The notes below the pieces were generated by a model, which saw nothing but the letters and a program-made list of their open reading frames with translations, was not told where the DNA came from and searched no databases. This document shows positions 36,356-43,909 of a DNA stretch of 64,000 bases, piece after piece; the stretch's first letter is position 1; each line of letters starts with the position of its first letter. Origin of the DNA: Mediterraneibacter catenae (GTDB taxonomy: Bacteria > Bacillota > Clostridia > Lachnospirales > Lachnospiraceae); the NCBI RefSeq assembly GCF_008691045.1, contig NZ_VMSO01000002.1, positions 124,001-188,000 on the forward strand. Direction: 5' to 3'. A program made the translations under genes and the position numbers.

Positions 36356-36772
36356 GTGAAAAAATTAAGTGAAGATGCTGAAAAAATAATGTCGGAACGA
36401 TTTGGAAAAGATACCATTATTGCATTGGCAACAGTAGAAAATGAGGTGCCTTTTGTACGTTATGTAAATGCGTATTATGAGAATGGTGCATTTTATATTA
36501 TTACATATGCACTTTCAAATAAAATGAGGCATATGGAAAGCAACTCTACTGTTGCAATAGCTGGTGAATGGTTCACGGCACATGGAAAGAGTATCAATTT
36601 GGGATATTTCGGGAAAGAGGAAAATTACTGGATTGCCGAGAAATTGAAAAATGTATTTTCTGAGTGGATCGACAATGGACATAATAATTTTGATGATGAG
36701 AATACTATAATTTTATGTGTAGAATTAACCGATGGACTGTTACTTTCACATGGAACAAAGTACGAGTTTTAG
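36356..36772 (+). CDS. Pyridoxamine 5'-phosphate oxidase-fold protein
   Basis: Split-barrel flavin-binding fold of 138 residues. An N-terminal helix (EDAEKIMSERFGKDTIIALAT in pieces) is followed by EVPFVRYVNAYYENGAFYIIT, SNKMRHMESNSTVAIAGEWF and a C-terminal LCVELTDGLLL. Proteins of this class bind FMN, heme or F420; general-stress and nitroreductase-like roles are known. The start is a GTG; GGGAGATGA upstream serves as the ribosome site. Low GC fits the island. Confidence 0.72.
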   Translation: MKKLSEDAEKIMSERFGKDTIIALATVENEVPFVRYVNAYYENGAFYIITYALSNKMRHMESNSTVAIAGEWFTAHGKSINLGYFGKEENYWIAEKLKNVFSEWIDNGHNNFDDENTIILCVELTDGLLLSHGTKYEF

Positions 36773-36865
36773 TTTTCAGTTTCCGGTTTGTATGGCAGAT
36801 CCTAATTGAAAATATTCTTAATAGGATATAATAGTAGCGTATAAGAAGCAGGGAGGAATGATGAT

Positions 36866-37138
36866 ATGATGTATCCATTTATGACATTGAATGATGAGAC
36901 AGAAATTGTTCATTCTGATATGCAGAATGATGGAAGAGTAAAAGTGTATATTGAGAGACCAGATGAAAAATATGGATTTAAACATGCTGCATGTTGGCTC
37001 CCCGATTACACATGGGAAGATATTTACCATTTTTCAGAAGAAGAGATTAAGCAATTCGAAGAGATAATAAGGTCAACGGCACATCTTATTATCGAATTCT
37101 CTCAGGAAGGGGGCTTTGAGAATGCCTCAAATCTTTAG
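36866..37138 (+). CDS. Small conserved protein upstream of a DUF4160 gene
   Basis: Acidic 90-residue protein without a function I can name. It contains EIVHSDMQNDGRVKVYIERPDE in pieces, CWLPDYTWEDIYHFSEEEI and HLIIEFSQEGGF. It overlaps the start of the following DUF4160 gene by 17 bases, so the two form a coupled pair. Genes of this size pair commonly with DUF4160 in Clostridia, possibly as a toxin-antitoxin-like unit; this is inference. GGGAGG lies upstream of the ATG. Confidence 0.6.
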   Translation: MMYPFMTLNDETEIVHSDMQNDGRVKVYIERPDEKYGFKHAACWLPDYTWEDIYHFSEEEIKQFEEIIRSTAHLIIEFSQEGGFENASNL

Positions 37139-37298
37139 AATGGGAGAATACTGGATTTATTTCTGGACAAATGAGAATAAACCTGTTGAACCGATCCACG
37201 TACATATCGCAAAAGGAAAGCCATCTGAAAATGCGACAAAGGTATGGATTACCAGTGCGGGGAAATGTCTGCTCTGCAATAATAATTCAAGAATACCT
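37122..37298 (+). pseudogene. DUF4160 gene cut by an IS4-type element
   Basis: About 59 residues remain: MPQIFRMGEYWIYFW, PIHVHIAKGKP, ATKVWITSAGKC and LLCNNNSRIP. The DUF4160 family continues for another 30-40 residues, but at 37298-37300 the sequence switches to the antisense strand of a transposase gene. It is translated with overlap after the gene before it. Confidence 0.75.
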
Positions 37299-37850
37299 TT
37301 TTTGAAATGCATATCGGTGTGGTCGAATACTTTTGATCCCAGTTCTGTTTTCTTGCAGCTGGTTCGACTAAAAAGGCTGTCATCAACAATGAACACATTT
37401 TTCCTGCTATCGTCCGTTAGATCTTTGAGATCATTATTGACGATATCAGCAGCCAGAAGAGAAGTAAAACGGAGCCAGTTTGTTTTTGCCGAATTTAGGA
37501 ACCGATAAAAAGTGTTCTTTGAAAAATCTTCCTTAAAAGAGCCAGTTCGTTGCTGCATATACATGCTTCTTCCGACAAAAATGTTGCTGAGCTTGTAGCG
37601 GAGCAGAGAAACAGGTGAAACACCTTTTTCTTTCATCCCATTGCATTTGGCGAGAAGCTTGCCGACATGATGCTTGGAAAAAAATCTCTGAACACAATCA
37701 ATTAACTCGTTCTCATCGCAATAGTTTTGTGGTATACTGGACATGGCATAAATCTCCTTTGTATAGATGGTTTTTCGTCAATTCCATTATACCAAACGGG
37801 ACAGGTTTATGCCTTTTTTATTGGCTGAAATATTGAATTTTCAAGGTTCA
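37299..37850 (-). mobile_element. 5' half of an IS4-family element (N-terminal transposase fragment plus one end)
   Basis: The frame starts at 37744 (MSSIPQNYCDENELIDC) and keeps about 148 residues of an IS4-type transposase, up to DHTDMHFKKG, including the first catalytic Asp region (FIVDDSLFSRTSCKK). It breaks off at the junction with the DUF4160 gene. The terminal inverted repeat lies at 37824-37846; the same 23 bases appear in reverse complement at 45675-45697. The 3' half of the element is not here. Confidence 0.8.
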
Positions 37851-37899
37851 ACACACCGTATTGGTGTGGGAAGTTTTAGTTACTGATAATTTACCGATT

Positions 37900-37930
37900 G
37901 TGTCAAGCCGATGCTTTGACGGCTTGACAC
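37900..37930. repeat. Perfect 11-bp inverted repeat
   Basis: GTGTCAAGCCG (37900-37910) pairs with CGGCTTGACAC (37920-37930) around a 9-base loop. It lies between the IS4 end and the repeat-ended element and may be an end of another insertion sequence. Confidence 0.6.
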
Positions 37931-37944
37931 AAAGATAGAATGGG

Positions 37945-38255
37945 GCTGCAGATTGTCATCCAAAACGGCCACCTGTGCCATATTATCCGGCCAGCGTGAG
38001 TCATATTATCCGGCCGGCCATTAACCATTATTCCACGGTACTCTTGACATGAGCCTCCATCACACATGATATTCTGGCAAAGCCGGCAAACCAGCACCAC
38101 AGGCGGATTTGCCAAGGCAGAGAGCCTATCATGTGCTACTCATGTAAAGAGCCTTTCGCGGCATAACGGTTAATGGCCGGGGATGTCCCGGTCTGGCCGG
38201 ATAATATGGCCCTGATGACCGTTAAAGGTGGCTGTCTGCAGGGGCTTGTACTAGA
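37945..38255. mobile_element. Transposase-less element with multiple terminal repeats (MITE-like)
   Basis: Two direct copies of ATATTATCCGGCC (37980-37992 and 38003-38015) and one inverted copy (38195-38207) lie at the two ends. GGCCATTAACC (38016-38026) recurs inverted at 38168-38178. Outer CTGCAG and GCCACCT blocks also recur in inverted orientation (about 37950-37972 and 38230-38250). Repeated end blocks are typical of IS21-type elements, so this could be an internally deleted copy. No transposase frame is inside. The family call is inference. Confidence 0.55.
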
Positions 38256-38686
38256 ATTTATTTTGGAATGTTATTTAGAAGGAACAGGGATAAAGTGCTG
38301 AAAGCAGAAAGGAGAAAGGAGCGGATCAAGCAGATTTTTTAGGCATCGATATAGTTCAAGATATAGGAGAATCTCTTATAGCAGATGATATTTAATCCAC
38401 ACGTACTATATTTATAAAAAGATAATGGATTATGCAATACACTGGAAGATAAGAGTATGACCATACTATGGGAAAAAAGGGTTGGAACGTTGCATAATTA
38501 ATTCCAAGAGCAGTTTCCTGAAGGGATTAAAAATATCTATTGAAAAGGAATAAATTAACGGGCGCGAAAAATTAATCAAGTCGAAAGAACTAAAAGACGG
38601 TGGCTCCCGGAAAAAATCATTTTGTAGTAGAGAAACAGGAACGATTAAGAAGCAAATTGCTTTCACGAAGAGGAAAGGGAAAACAG
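38256..38686. other. Gene-free AT-rich stretch
   Basis: About 430 bases hold only short broken frames on both strands and no clear promoter, RNA or terminator. Lysine- and glutamate-rich scraps suggest decayed coding DNA. Confidence 0.5.
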
Positions 38687-39250
38687 ATGGAAAAAAAAGA
38701 AGTTCAGAAATTTATAAAGAATAAAATGAAAGAATTGGGCTTTCGCTCACGTGGAAATGGACTTTATAAAATATTAGATGATAATTATCTGATTGGAATA
38801 TATATGGATCATCATTCATATTGTAAAGGATATTATATTGAATATGGAGTTATTTATCTTCCGGATGACGAGAAAATGCCTTTCCGAGGGGATTTTGACT
38901 GGAGTAGTAGATTCTTTTTTACAACCGATCCTGAAGATGATCTTTCAAAATATCACTTTGACGTTGATGAAATAGATGAAGATTCTTATGAGAATATAAC
39001 TGTATATTTCGAATATGATGTTTTTACTTTAGAAGAATTAGATGCACAACTGGATTTAAACATTAAAAAACTTCTGCCAGCTTTATTGGACAAAAACTTT
39101 GTCTTGGAATTTTACAAAAAAGAATTGTCAGCTTTTACTACACTTTCGACAAAAGCACAAATTAAGTTGATAAAACTGGGAAATTATAATCTGGATATAG
39201 TGAATAAAGAAAGATCAAGACGAGGACTGAGTCCGTTGGTTATAGAGTGA
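38687..39250 (+). CDS. DUF4304-like protein, possibly an orphan immunity protein
   Basis: The 187-residue acidic protein opens with MEKKEVQKFIKNKMKELGF and RGNGLYKILDDNYLIGIYMD, followed by GYYIEYGVIYLPDD. This beta-rich start resembles DUF4304, a family found among immunity proteins of polymorphic toxin loci. The C-terminal third is helical (LIKLGNYNLDIVNKERSRRG). The ATG at 38687 has AAGAGGAAAGGG upstream. It stands in a row of three small acidic or AT-rich genes without a visible toxin, as orphan immunity genes often do. The family match is by eye. Confidence 0.55.
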   Translation: MEKKEVQKFIKNKMKELGFRSRGNGLYKILDDNYLIGIYMDHHSYCKGYYIEYGVIYLPDDEKMPFRGDFDWSSRFFFTTDPEDDLSKYHFDVDEIDEDSYENITVYFEYDVFTLEELDAQLDLNIKKLLPALLDKNFVLEFYKKELSAFTTLSTKAQIKLIKLGNYNLDIVNKERSRRGLSPLVIE

Positions 39251-39317
39251 AAGATTGTTAATTGGTTTGGTTCAAATGTTGTGTAAGTTCTAATCCGTTG
39301 TGGTTGAGGTGGTAAAA

Positions 39318-39587
39318 ATGACAGCTGAAGAATTTATAAGATTAACCGAAGAATATAGAGAAATTGAATTTCAATATAGAGGGGAACACTACCTGATTGG
39401 AATTTATTGGGTGAAAAATGGGTTTTTCTCATTAAAGGGACATGTTGAGTATTGGTTTTATCCACCGAATGCAGACCAAAAAGATATAAAGAAGTATGCC
39501 AGCGTAGAAGAAGTGTTGGATACAAAGATGGAAGATAAGAAGCTGAAAGATATTTTAGATTCTATTGAGATACTTGACATGTTCTAA
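39318..39587 (+). CDS. Small hypothetical protein
   Basis: 89 residues: an N-terminal helix (TAEEFIRLTEEYREIEFQYRG in pieces), a Trp/Tyr-rich middle (YWVKNGFFSL, VEYWFYPP) and an acidic C-terminal helix (EEVLDTKMEDKKLKDILDSI). I do not recognise it. The ATG at 39318 lies 6 bases after AGGTGG. It follows the DUF4304-like gene by 67 bp and could share its transcript; size and charge suit an immunity protein. Confidence 0.5.
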   Translation: MTAEEFIRLTEEYREIEFQYRGEHYLIGIYWVKNGFFSLKGHVEYWFYPPNADQKDIKKYASVEEVLDTKMEDKKLKDILDSIEILDMF

Positions 39588-39630
39588 ATATAAGGCTGGG
39601 GCCGGAAAGGATAGGCCGGTGGTGGAGCAG

Positions 39631-39888
39631 ATGGAATGTTATTATTCGATTCATTTAGATTATCCGATAAGTGATGATCAATATTTATGTATTGCCGTAG
39701 ATGTTGAAAAAAGACTTCTTTCGAAAGAACTGACATTGCCTGTATTTATCGAACTGCAAAATATAGTATGCAGAAAAGGATACATGGTCAATTCTGCATA
39801 TGTACACTATAATTCTGGTAATTCATCTCGAATGATTCTTGAAGGATGCGCAGTCAAAAAAAGTTCTGCAGGAGGAGAAGGTGTGTGA
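39631..39888 (+). CDS. Small hypothetical protein
   Basis: 85 residues starting MECYYSIHLDYPISDDQYLCI, with a middle ELQNIVCRKGYMV and NSGNSSRMILEGCAV. No family is recognised. The preferred start is the ATG at 39631, behind GGTGGAG. It completes the run of small accessory genes before the wall-binding protein. Confidence 0.45.
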   Translation: MECYYSIHLDYPISDDQYLCIAVDVEKRLLSKELTLPVFIELQNIVCRKGYMVNSAYVHYNSGNSSRMILEGCAVKKSSAGGEGV

Positions 39889-40352
39889 CAAAGATTTGGC
39901 TTTTGTAAAGTCTGTCTTAAAACTCTAAGAGAATCTGCGGGGAGGTTCAGGAAGGCATTATATCTGGAAATGTTAAAATATTGGTACATCATGTTACATT
40001 TATGGTATAGAAAAATGTGCTGATTTGCAATATACTTTTAATATATTTATGGAGAAAGAGGAGAGATACCTGTGAAACAGGAGTTTTGGAAAATATGCCT
40101 CAGATGTATTGAAAGAAGAAGCAGAAAATCCAGATGCTAAAGAAATAATAGCCCGGAGCAGATAGAAATTACTGATGATGATCTGAAGTTGCGGCGGTAT
40201 GATCGAATCTGGGGAATTTTGCAATGTGGATAATGGATTAATAGTATCCAATATTACGAAATTGGAGGAGGTGGCTAACAAGACTGTATAGAGCATAACA
40301 AACCACAAATGGAAAAATGTATTAAAAAGCAGAACAGAGGAGGGTTCAAGCA
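39889..40352. other. Intergenic stretch with a decayed gene remnant
   Basis: At about 40083-40230 two frames give protein-like sequence that would join after one shift: SFGKYASDVLKEEAENPDA then KEIIAR, followed in the next frame by EITDDDLKLRRYDRIWGIL. This looks like the end of a lost regulatory or mobile-element gene, but I cannot name it. The remainder (39889-40080 and 40231-40350) shows nothing beyond the ribosome site GAGGAGG before the next gene. Confidence 0.4.
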
Positions 40353-41891
40353 ATGAAAAGAAAACTGAAAAAAGGAAAAGTAGCTGTAGGTTTGATTCTG
40401 GCGGGGGCATTGGCGGCCAATCCTGCAATTTCCCTGTGCGCGGCTGAATCTGATGAGACAGTGGCTTATCAGACGGAGGATCAGGCAACCGGAGTCGGGG
40501 AAAATGTTATTCAGGATGATCAGGAAGATGATAACCTGAGTCAGGATGATGCTGGGACAGGCGATACAGATCAGACAACTGACAGTGAAGAGGGAACCGA
40601 TGGATCTGGTGAAGAGCAGACGCCTGGTGAGGACAGCGGTGAGAATCCTGCGGGAGACGGAAGCGAAGACCCATCAGGTGATGGAAGTCAGGATCCGTCA
40701 GGAGACGGGAACGAAGATCCATCAGGGGATGGAAGTGAGGATCCGTCAGGAGACGGAAGTGAGGATCCGTCAGGAGATGGAAGTGAGGATCCATCAGAGG
40801 ATGGAAGCGAAGATCCGTCAGAAGATGGAAATGAAGATCCGGCCGGAGAGGAAACAGAAGATCCGGAAGAGAGCTTCACAGGACTTCAGAAGCAGGAGAA
40901 CGGAGAATGGTATTATCTTGTCGATGGAGTTTTCCAGGATACATATACAGGACTTGTAAAGCATACGACAGGTACCTGGTATTATGTAGAAAATGGAATT
41001 ATTCAGTTCCATGTAACAGGTCTGATCAAGCACGTCAGCGGAAGCTGGTACTATGTAAAAGACGGCAGGATGCATAGCAGCTATACGGGGCTTGTAAAGC
41101 ATACGACAGGTACCTGGTACTATGTGGAAAAGGGAATGGTTCGCTTTAATACGACAGGGCTTGTAAAGCATGTCAGTGGTTCATGGTACTATGTGAAGGC
41201 CGGCAGAATGCAGAGCAGCTTCAGGGGCTTTGTAAAGCATACCAGTGGCACATGGTATTATATCGAAGGCGGTAAGATGCAGAGCAATTACACCGGACTG
41301 GGTAAACACACAACTGGTACATGGTATTATACAGTAAAAGGTAAGATGCAGGGTGATTATACGGGCCTGGCAAAGCATACGACAGGTACCTGGTACTATG
41401 TGGAACTTGGACGATGGATTCCGAATTTCAGCGGTATGGTGGAATATAACGGGAAATATTATCCGGTAAGAAATGGAAAGAAAGCCGGCAGCGGAAAGAC
41501 TGTCAGCCAGATGTCAACAAGTGAATTACGGGAGGCTGCGCAGACCATAGCGAAATGGATCGCGGCAGATGCAAAGGATTATTCCTCTGATAAATGGGAG
41601 CAGGCTGCTTACGCTGCCGCATTGGTTTCAGTTTTCTGTGAGTACAGTGAATATACAACAGAAGGCAAGTACTACAGGGAAGCATGGGGACCATTTGTCG
41701 TAGGAGAATATTCCTGTGCAGGAGCTACCCGTGCAACAGGAATGGTACTGGATTATCTGGGGATATCCTGGACTCACGCAAATGCAAATCAATGGACACA
41801 TCAGTGGTGCAACATAACCATTAATGGCGTGAAGGGATGGGCAGACGGCCAGATCGGAGAAGCCGGTATAGGAGAATACCCATACGTATAA
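40353..41891 (+). CDS. Secreted wall-binding-repeat protein with a C-terminal transglutaminase-like domain
   Basis: The 512-residue exported protein has a signal peptide (about 1-30, basic KRKLKKGK then a hydrophobic core ending SLCAAE). An acidic linker (about 32-175) follows, with eight tandem 8-residue units (GSEDPSGD type). Next are eight to nine wall-binding repeats of about 23 residues (TGLVKHTTGTWYYV...). The C-terminal domain (about 395-512) has a Cys in GEYSCAGATRATG, a His in THQWCNITING and an Asp in GWADGQIG. This Cys-His-Asp order is that of transglutaminase-like cysteine enzymes. It probably acts on or crosslinks cell-surface protein or peptidoglycan. A convergent paralog follows. 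Confidence 0.8.
   Translation: MKRKLKKGKVAVGLILAGALAANPAISLCAAESDETVAYQTEDQATGVGENVIQDDQEDDNLSQDDAGTGDTDQTTDSEEGTDGSGEEQTPGEDSGENPAGDGSEDPSGDGSQDPSGDGNEDPSGDGSEDPSGDGSEDPSGDGSEDPSEDGSEDPSEDGNEDPAGEETEDPEESFTGLQKQENGEWYYLVDGVFQDTYTGLVKHTTGTWYYVENGIIQFHVTGLIKHVSGSWYYVKDGRMHSSYTGLVKHTTGTWYYVEKGMVRFNTTGLVKHVSGSWYYVKAGRMQSSFRGFVKHTSGTWYYIEGGKMQSNYTGLGKHTTGTWYYTVKGKMQGDYTGLAKHTTGTWYYVELGRWIPNFSGMVEYNGKYYPVRNGKKAGSGKTVSQMSTSELREAAQTIAKWIAADAKDYSSDKWEQAAYAAALVSVFCEYSEYTTEGKYYREAWGPFVVGEYSCAGATRATGMVLDYLGISWTHANANQWTHQWCNITINGVKGWADGQIGEAGIGEYPYV
40659..40850 (+). repeat. Eight in-frame 24-bp tandem repeats
   Basis: Eight consecutive 24-bp units encode the acidic linker of the wall-binding protein (GSEDPSGD and variants). 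Units 4-6 are nearly identical at the DNA level, which favours gain and loss of units by slippage or recombination. Confidence 0.85.
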
Positions 41892-41926
41892 AGAGCTTGC
41901 AGATCTGTAGAATATCTGTGATATTA

Positions 41927-41969
41927 GAAAATCGGGAAATGGAATTCGCTTCCACTTCCCGATTTCTTT
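41927..41969. terminator. Bidirectional terminator between the two wall-binding genes
   Basis: A 15-bp stem (41929-41943 with 41951-41965, one wobble) has a 7-base loop, A-rich before and T-rich after. It is placed between two convergent genes. Confidence 0.85.
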
Positions 41970-41991
41970 ATATTTCTGACAGTTAATGTAA

Positions 41992-43563
41992 TCAGTATAC
42001 AACAACCTTTGTAGAGCTGGGAATGTTGTCATAGATCCATTTTGCATTCCCGATACTGAGCCGTACACATCCGGCGGAAGCGTTGATTCCGAGACGCCCG
42101 TCCTGGATATCGGTCATGCTTCCCGGCTCGTACAGTACGGAATGGAATAAATAATTGCCGTAGAACTGCGTATAATACCAGCATGTATAGCCGTGACCGA
42201 AGGCTTTTCCTTTGCTTCCTACTGTAAACTGCCCTTTTACTGTTGGAGTAGAAGATTTTCCTGTAGTGCATACCCAGAAATATTTCTGCGTCCAGTTGCC
42301 CTTGGAACCATTGTAGATTCCTACTCTGTTTGCTTTTGTATCAACAAGGATGAGCCATTTGGTCTGGCTGCTGTACTGCTGAGCCTTGTTATACATGGAA
42401 ACCTGACTTACTTCCATTCCGGTTCCGACTTTTTTCCCGTTTTTAACAGTATAGTATTTACCGTTATAAGTAACGACCCCGTTATATGAGCTGTTCCATT
42501 TGCCTTTAACAACATAATACCATGTGCCGCTTGTATGCTTTGCCAGTCCGGTATAGTTATTCTGCATTCTGCCGTTCTTGATATAATACCAGGAACCGGT
42601 CGTGTGCTTCGCCATACCAGTATAGTTGTGCTGTACTTTCCCGGCTTTGACATAATACCATGATCCTGTGGTATGCTTGACAAGTCCGTTAAAATTACTC
42701 TGCATTCTGCCGTCCTTGACATAATACCAGGAACCGCTGACATGCTTTACAAGACCAGTGACGCCATGCTGTACTACACCGTTCTTGATGTAGTACCAGG
42801 AACCTGTACTGTGTCTGGCAAGCCCGGTATAATTGCTCTGCATTCTGCCGTCTTTTATATAATACCAGATGCCGTCAATGTTTTTGATAAGTCCTGTATA
42901 ATCACTTTGCATCACACCGTTTTTTACGTAATACCATGTACCGCTGACATGTTTGATCAGCCCTGTAGCATCAAAATTAACGATACCGTTTTCAACATAA
43001 TACCATGTACCATCAGTGTCTTTTACCAGTCCGGTGTATGTATCCTGAAGTATTCCTTCAATCAGATAATACCAGGAGCCGTCCGGCTGTTCCTGAAGGC
43101 CGGTAAATGGCTCTTCCGGTTCTTCCGGTGTTTCATCACCCGGATTGCTTTCACCCGGCTGTTCTTCATCGGAATCATCATTTCCAGTCTGATCATCACC
43201 CGGATTGCTGTCTTCTCCGGTTTGTGTGTCATCCCCTGGCTGCCCTTCGTCTGAGCCATCCTCTGCCGGAGTCTGAGGATCTTCCGATGTATCAGCGTCA
43301 TCCTGGGAGCCGGTATCCGAATTATCTTCCTGATTCCCGGTATCTCCGGTCTCATCAGATGGAATATCACTATTTCCCGTATCGGATGGCTGGTTAGAAC
43401 TTTCATCCTCTCCGGTCTGCTGTCCGGAAAGATTTTCGTCAGCTTCTGCTTCATAAACACTTACGGTGCCGTCTTCTGCATACAGAGAGACTGCCGGGCT
43501 GAGAGCAAGAATACCTGAGAGGATAAGACCGGTCACGATCACGCCGATTTTCTTTCTCTTCAT
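41992..43563 (-). CDS. Secreted wall-binding-repeat protein with an L,D-transpeptidase domain
   Basis: The 523-residue exported protein has a signal peptide (MKRKKIGVIVTGLILSGIL), an Asp/Glu/Gly-rich linker (about 35-150), nine to ten wall-binding repeats of about 23 residues (TGLVKHVSGSWYYV...), and a C-terminal YkuD domain. The YkuD domain has WLILVDTKANRVGIY, the His of HSVLYEPG, and the active-site SAGCVRLSIGNAKW (catalytic Cys). It should make 3-3 crosslinks or attach proteins in the peptidoglycan. It is a paralog of the convergent gene at 40353-41891, with the same plan except for the last domain. AGGAGGGT precedes the ATG. Confidence 0.88.
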   Translation of the reverse strand: MKRKKIGVIVTGLILSGILALSPAVSLYAEDGTVSVYEAEADENLSGQQTGEDESSNQPSDTGNSDIPSDETGDTGNQEDNSDTGSQDDADTSEDPQTPAEDGSDEGQPGDDTQTGEDSNPGDDQTGNDDSDEEQPGESNPGDETPEEPEEPFTGLQEQPDGSWYYLIEGILQDTYTGLVKDTDGTWYYVENGIVNFDATGLIKHVSGTWYYVKNGVMQSDYTGLIKNIDGIWYYIKDGRMQSNYTGLARHSTGSWYYIKNGVVQHGVTGLVKHVSGSWYYVKDGRMQSNFNGLVKHTTGSWYYVKAGKVQHNYTGMAKHTTGSWYYIKNGRMQNNYTGLAKHTSGTWYYVVKGKWNSSYNGVVTYNGKYYTVKNGKKVGTGMEVSQVSMYNKAQQYSSQTKWLILVDTKANRVGIYNGSKGNWTQKYFWVCTTGKSSTPTVKGQFTVGSKGKAFGHGYTCWYYTQFYGNYLFHSVLYEPGSMTDIQDGRLGINASAGCVRLSIGNAKWIYDNIPSSTKVVVY

Positions 43564-43909
43564 ATTAAATGTACCCTCCTTTTTACTGTCATTTTACAGA
43601 AATAGAACTATGTGCTATTTTACGATAAAACTGTATCCCTCCTCATTTATAATCTGAATTTCTTATATTTTATCAACTCAGATTATGGTTGTCAACGACA
43701 TAGAGCTTATCGTTTGTCTGTGTTGTTTGTGGAAGGTTTGTCTGTGCCTTTCTCAGTATAAGGAGCAAATCGGGAGTTTGACAGTTGAATAATAAAAAAA
43801 TATCTTGCAGGCCGCATAAAACCTGCTTTTTTTGTGTCAAATTTTATGTTTTTATATATTGCATTTTATTGCAATGTATTGTAAAATATATAAAAGGAGG
43901 CTTTATTCT
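43564..43909. other. Region between the L,D-transpeptidase gene and the IS1634 transposase
   Basis: It holds the leader of the minus-strand gene up to about 43700 and, from about 43740, presumably the left end of the IS1634 element. I could not fix the exact inverted repeat. A short hairpin with a T-run at 43807-43833 may stop outside transcripts from entering the transposase gene. Confidence 0.5.
43807..43833 (+). terminator. Short hairpin with T-run at the left end of the IS1634 element
   Basis: GCAGG/CCTGC (43807-43811 with 43822-43826) is followed by seven T. The stem is short, so confidence is moderate. Confidence 0.45.

Noticed and set aside
37903-38115. A 70-residue minus-strand frame with several Cys
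   Set aside because: It lies across the terminal repeats of the MITE-like element and has no ribosome site; such frames recur as by-products of repeat ends.
40659-40850. Possible CRISPR array
   Set aside because: The 24-bp repeats are contiguous without spacers and in frame within a coding region.
40546-40959. A frame of Arg/Gln/Glu/Ile repeats over the wall-binding gene
   Set aside because: It is the shifted reading of the 24-bp repeats; the main frame has signal peptide, repeats and domain in order.
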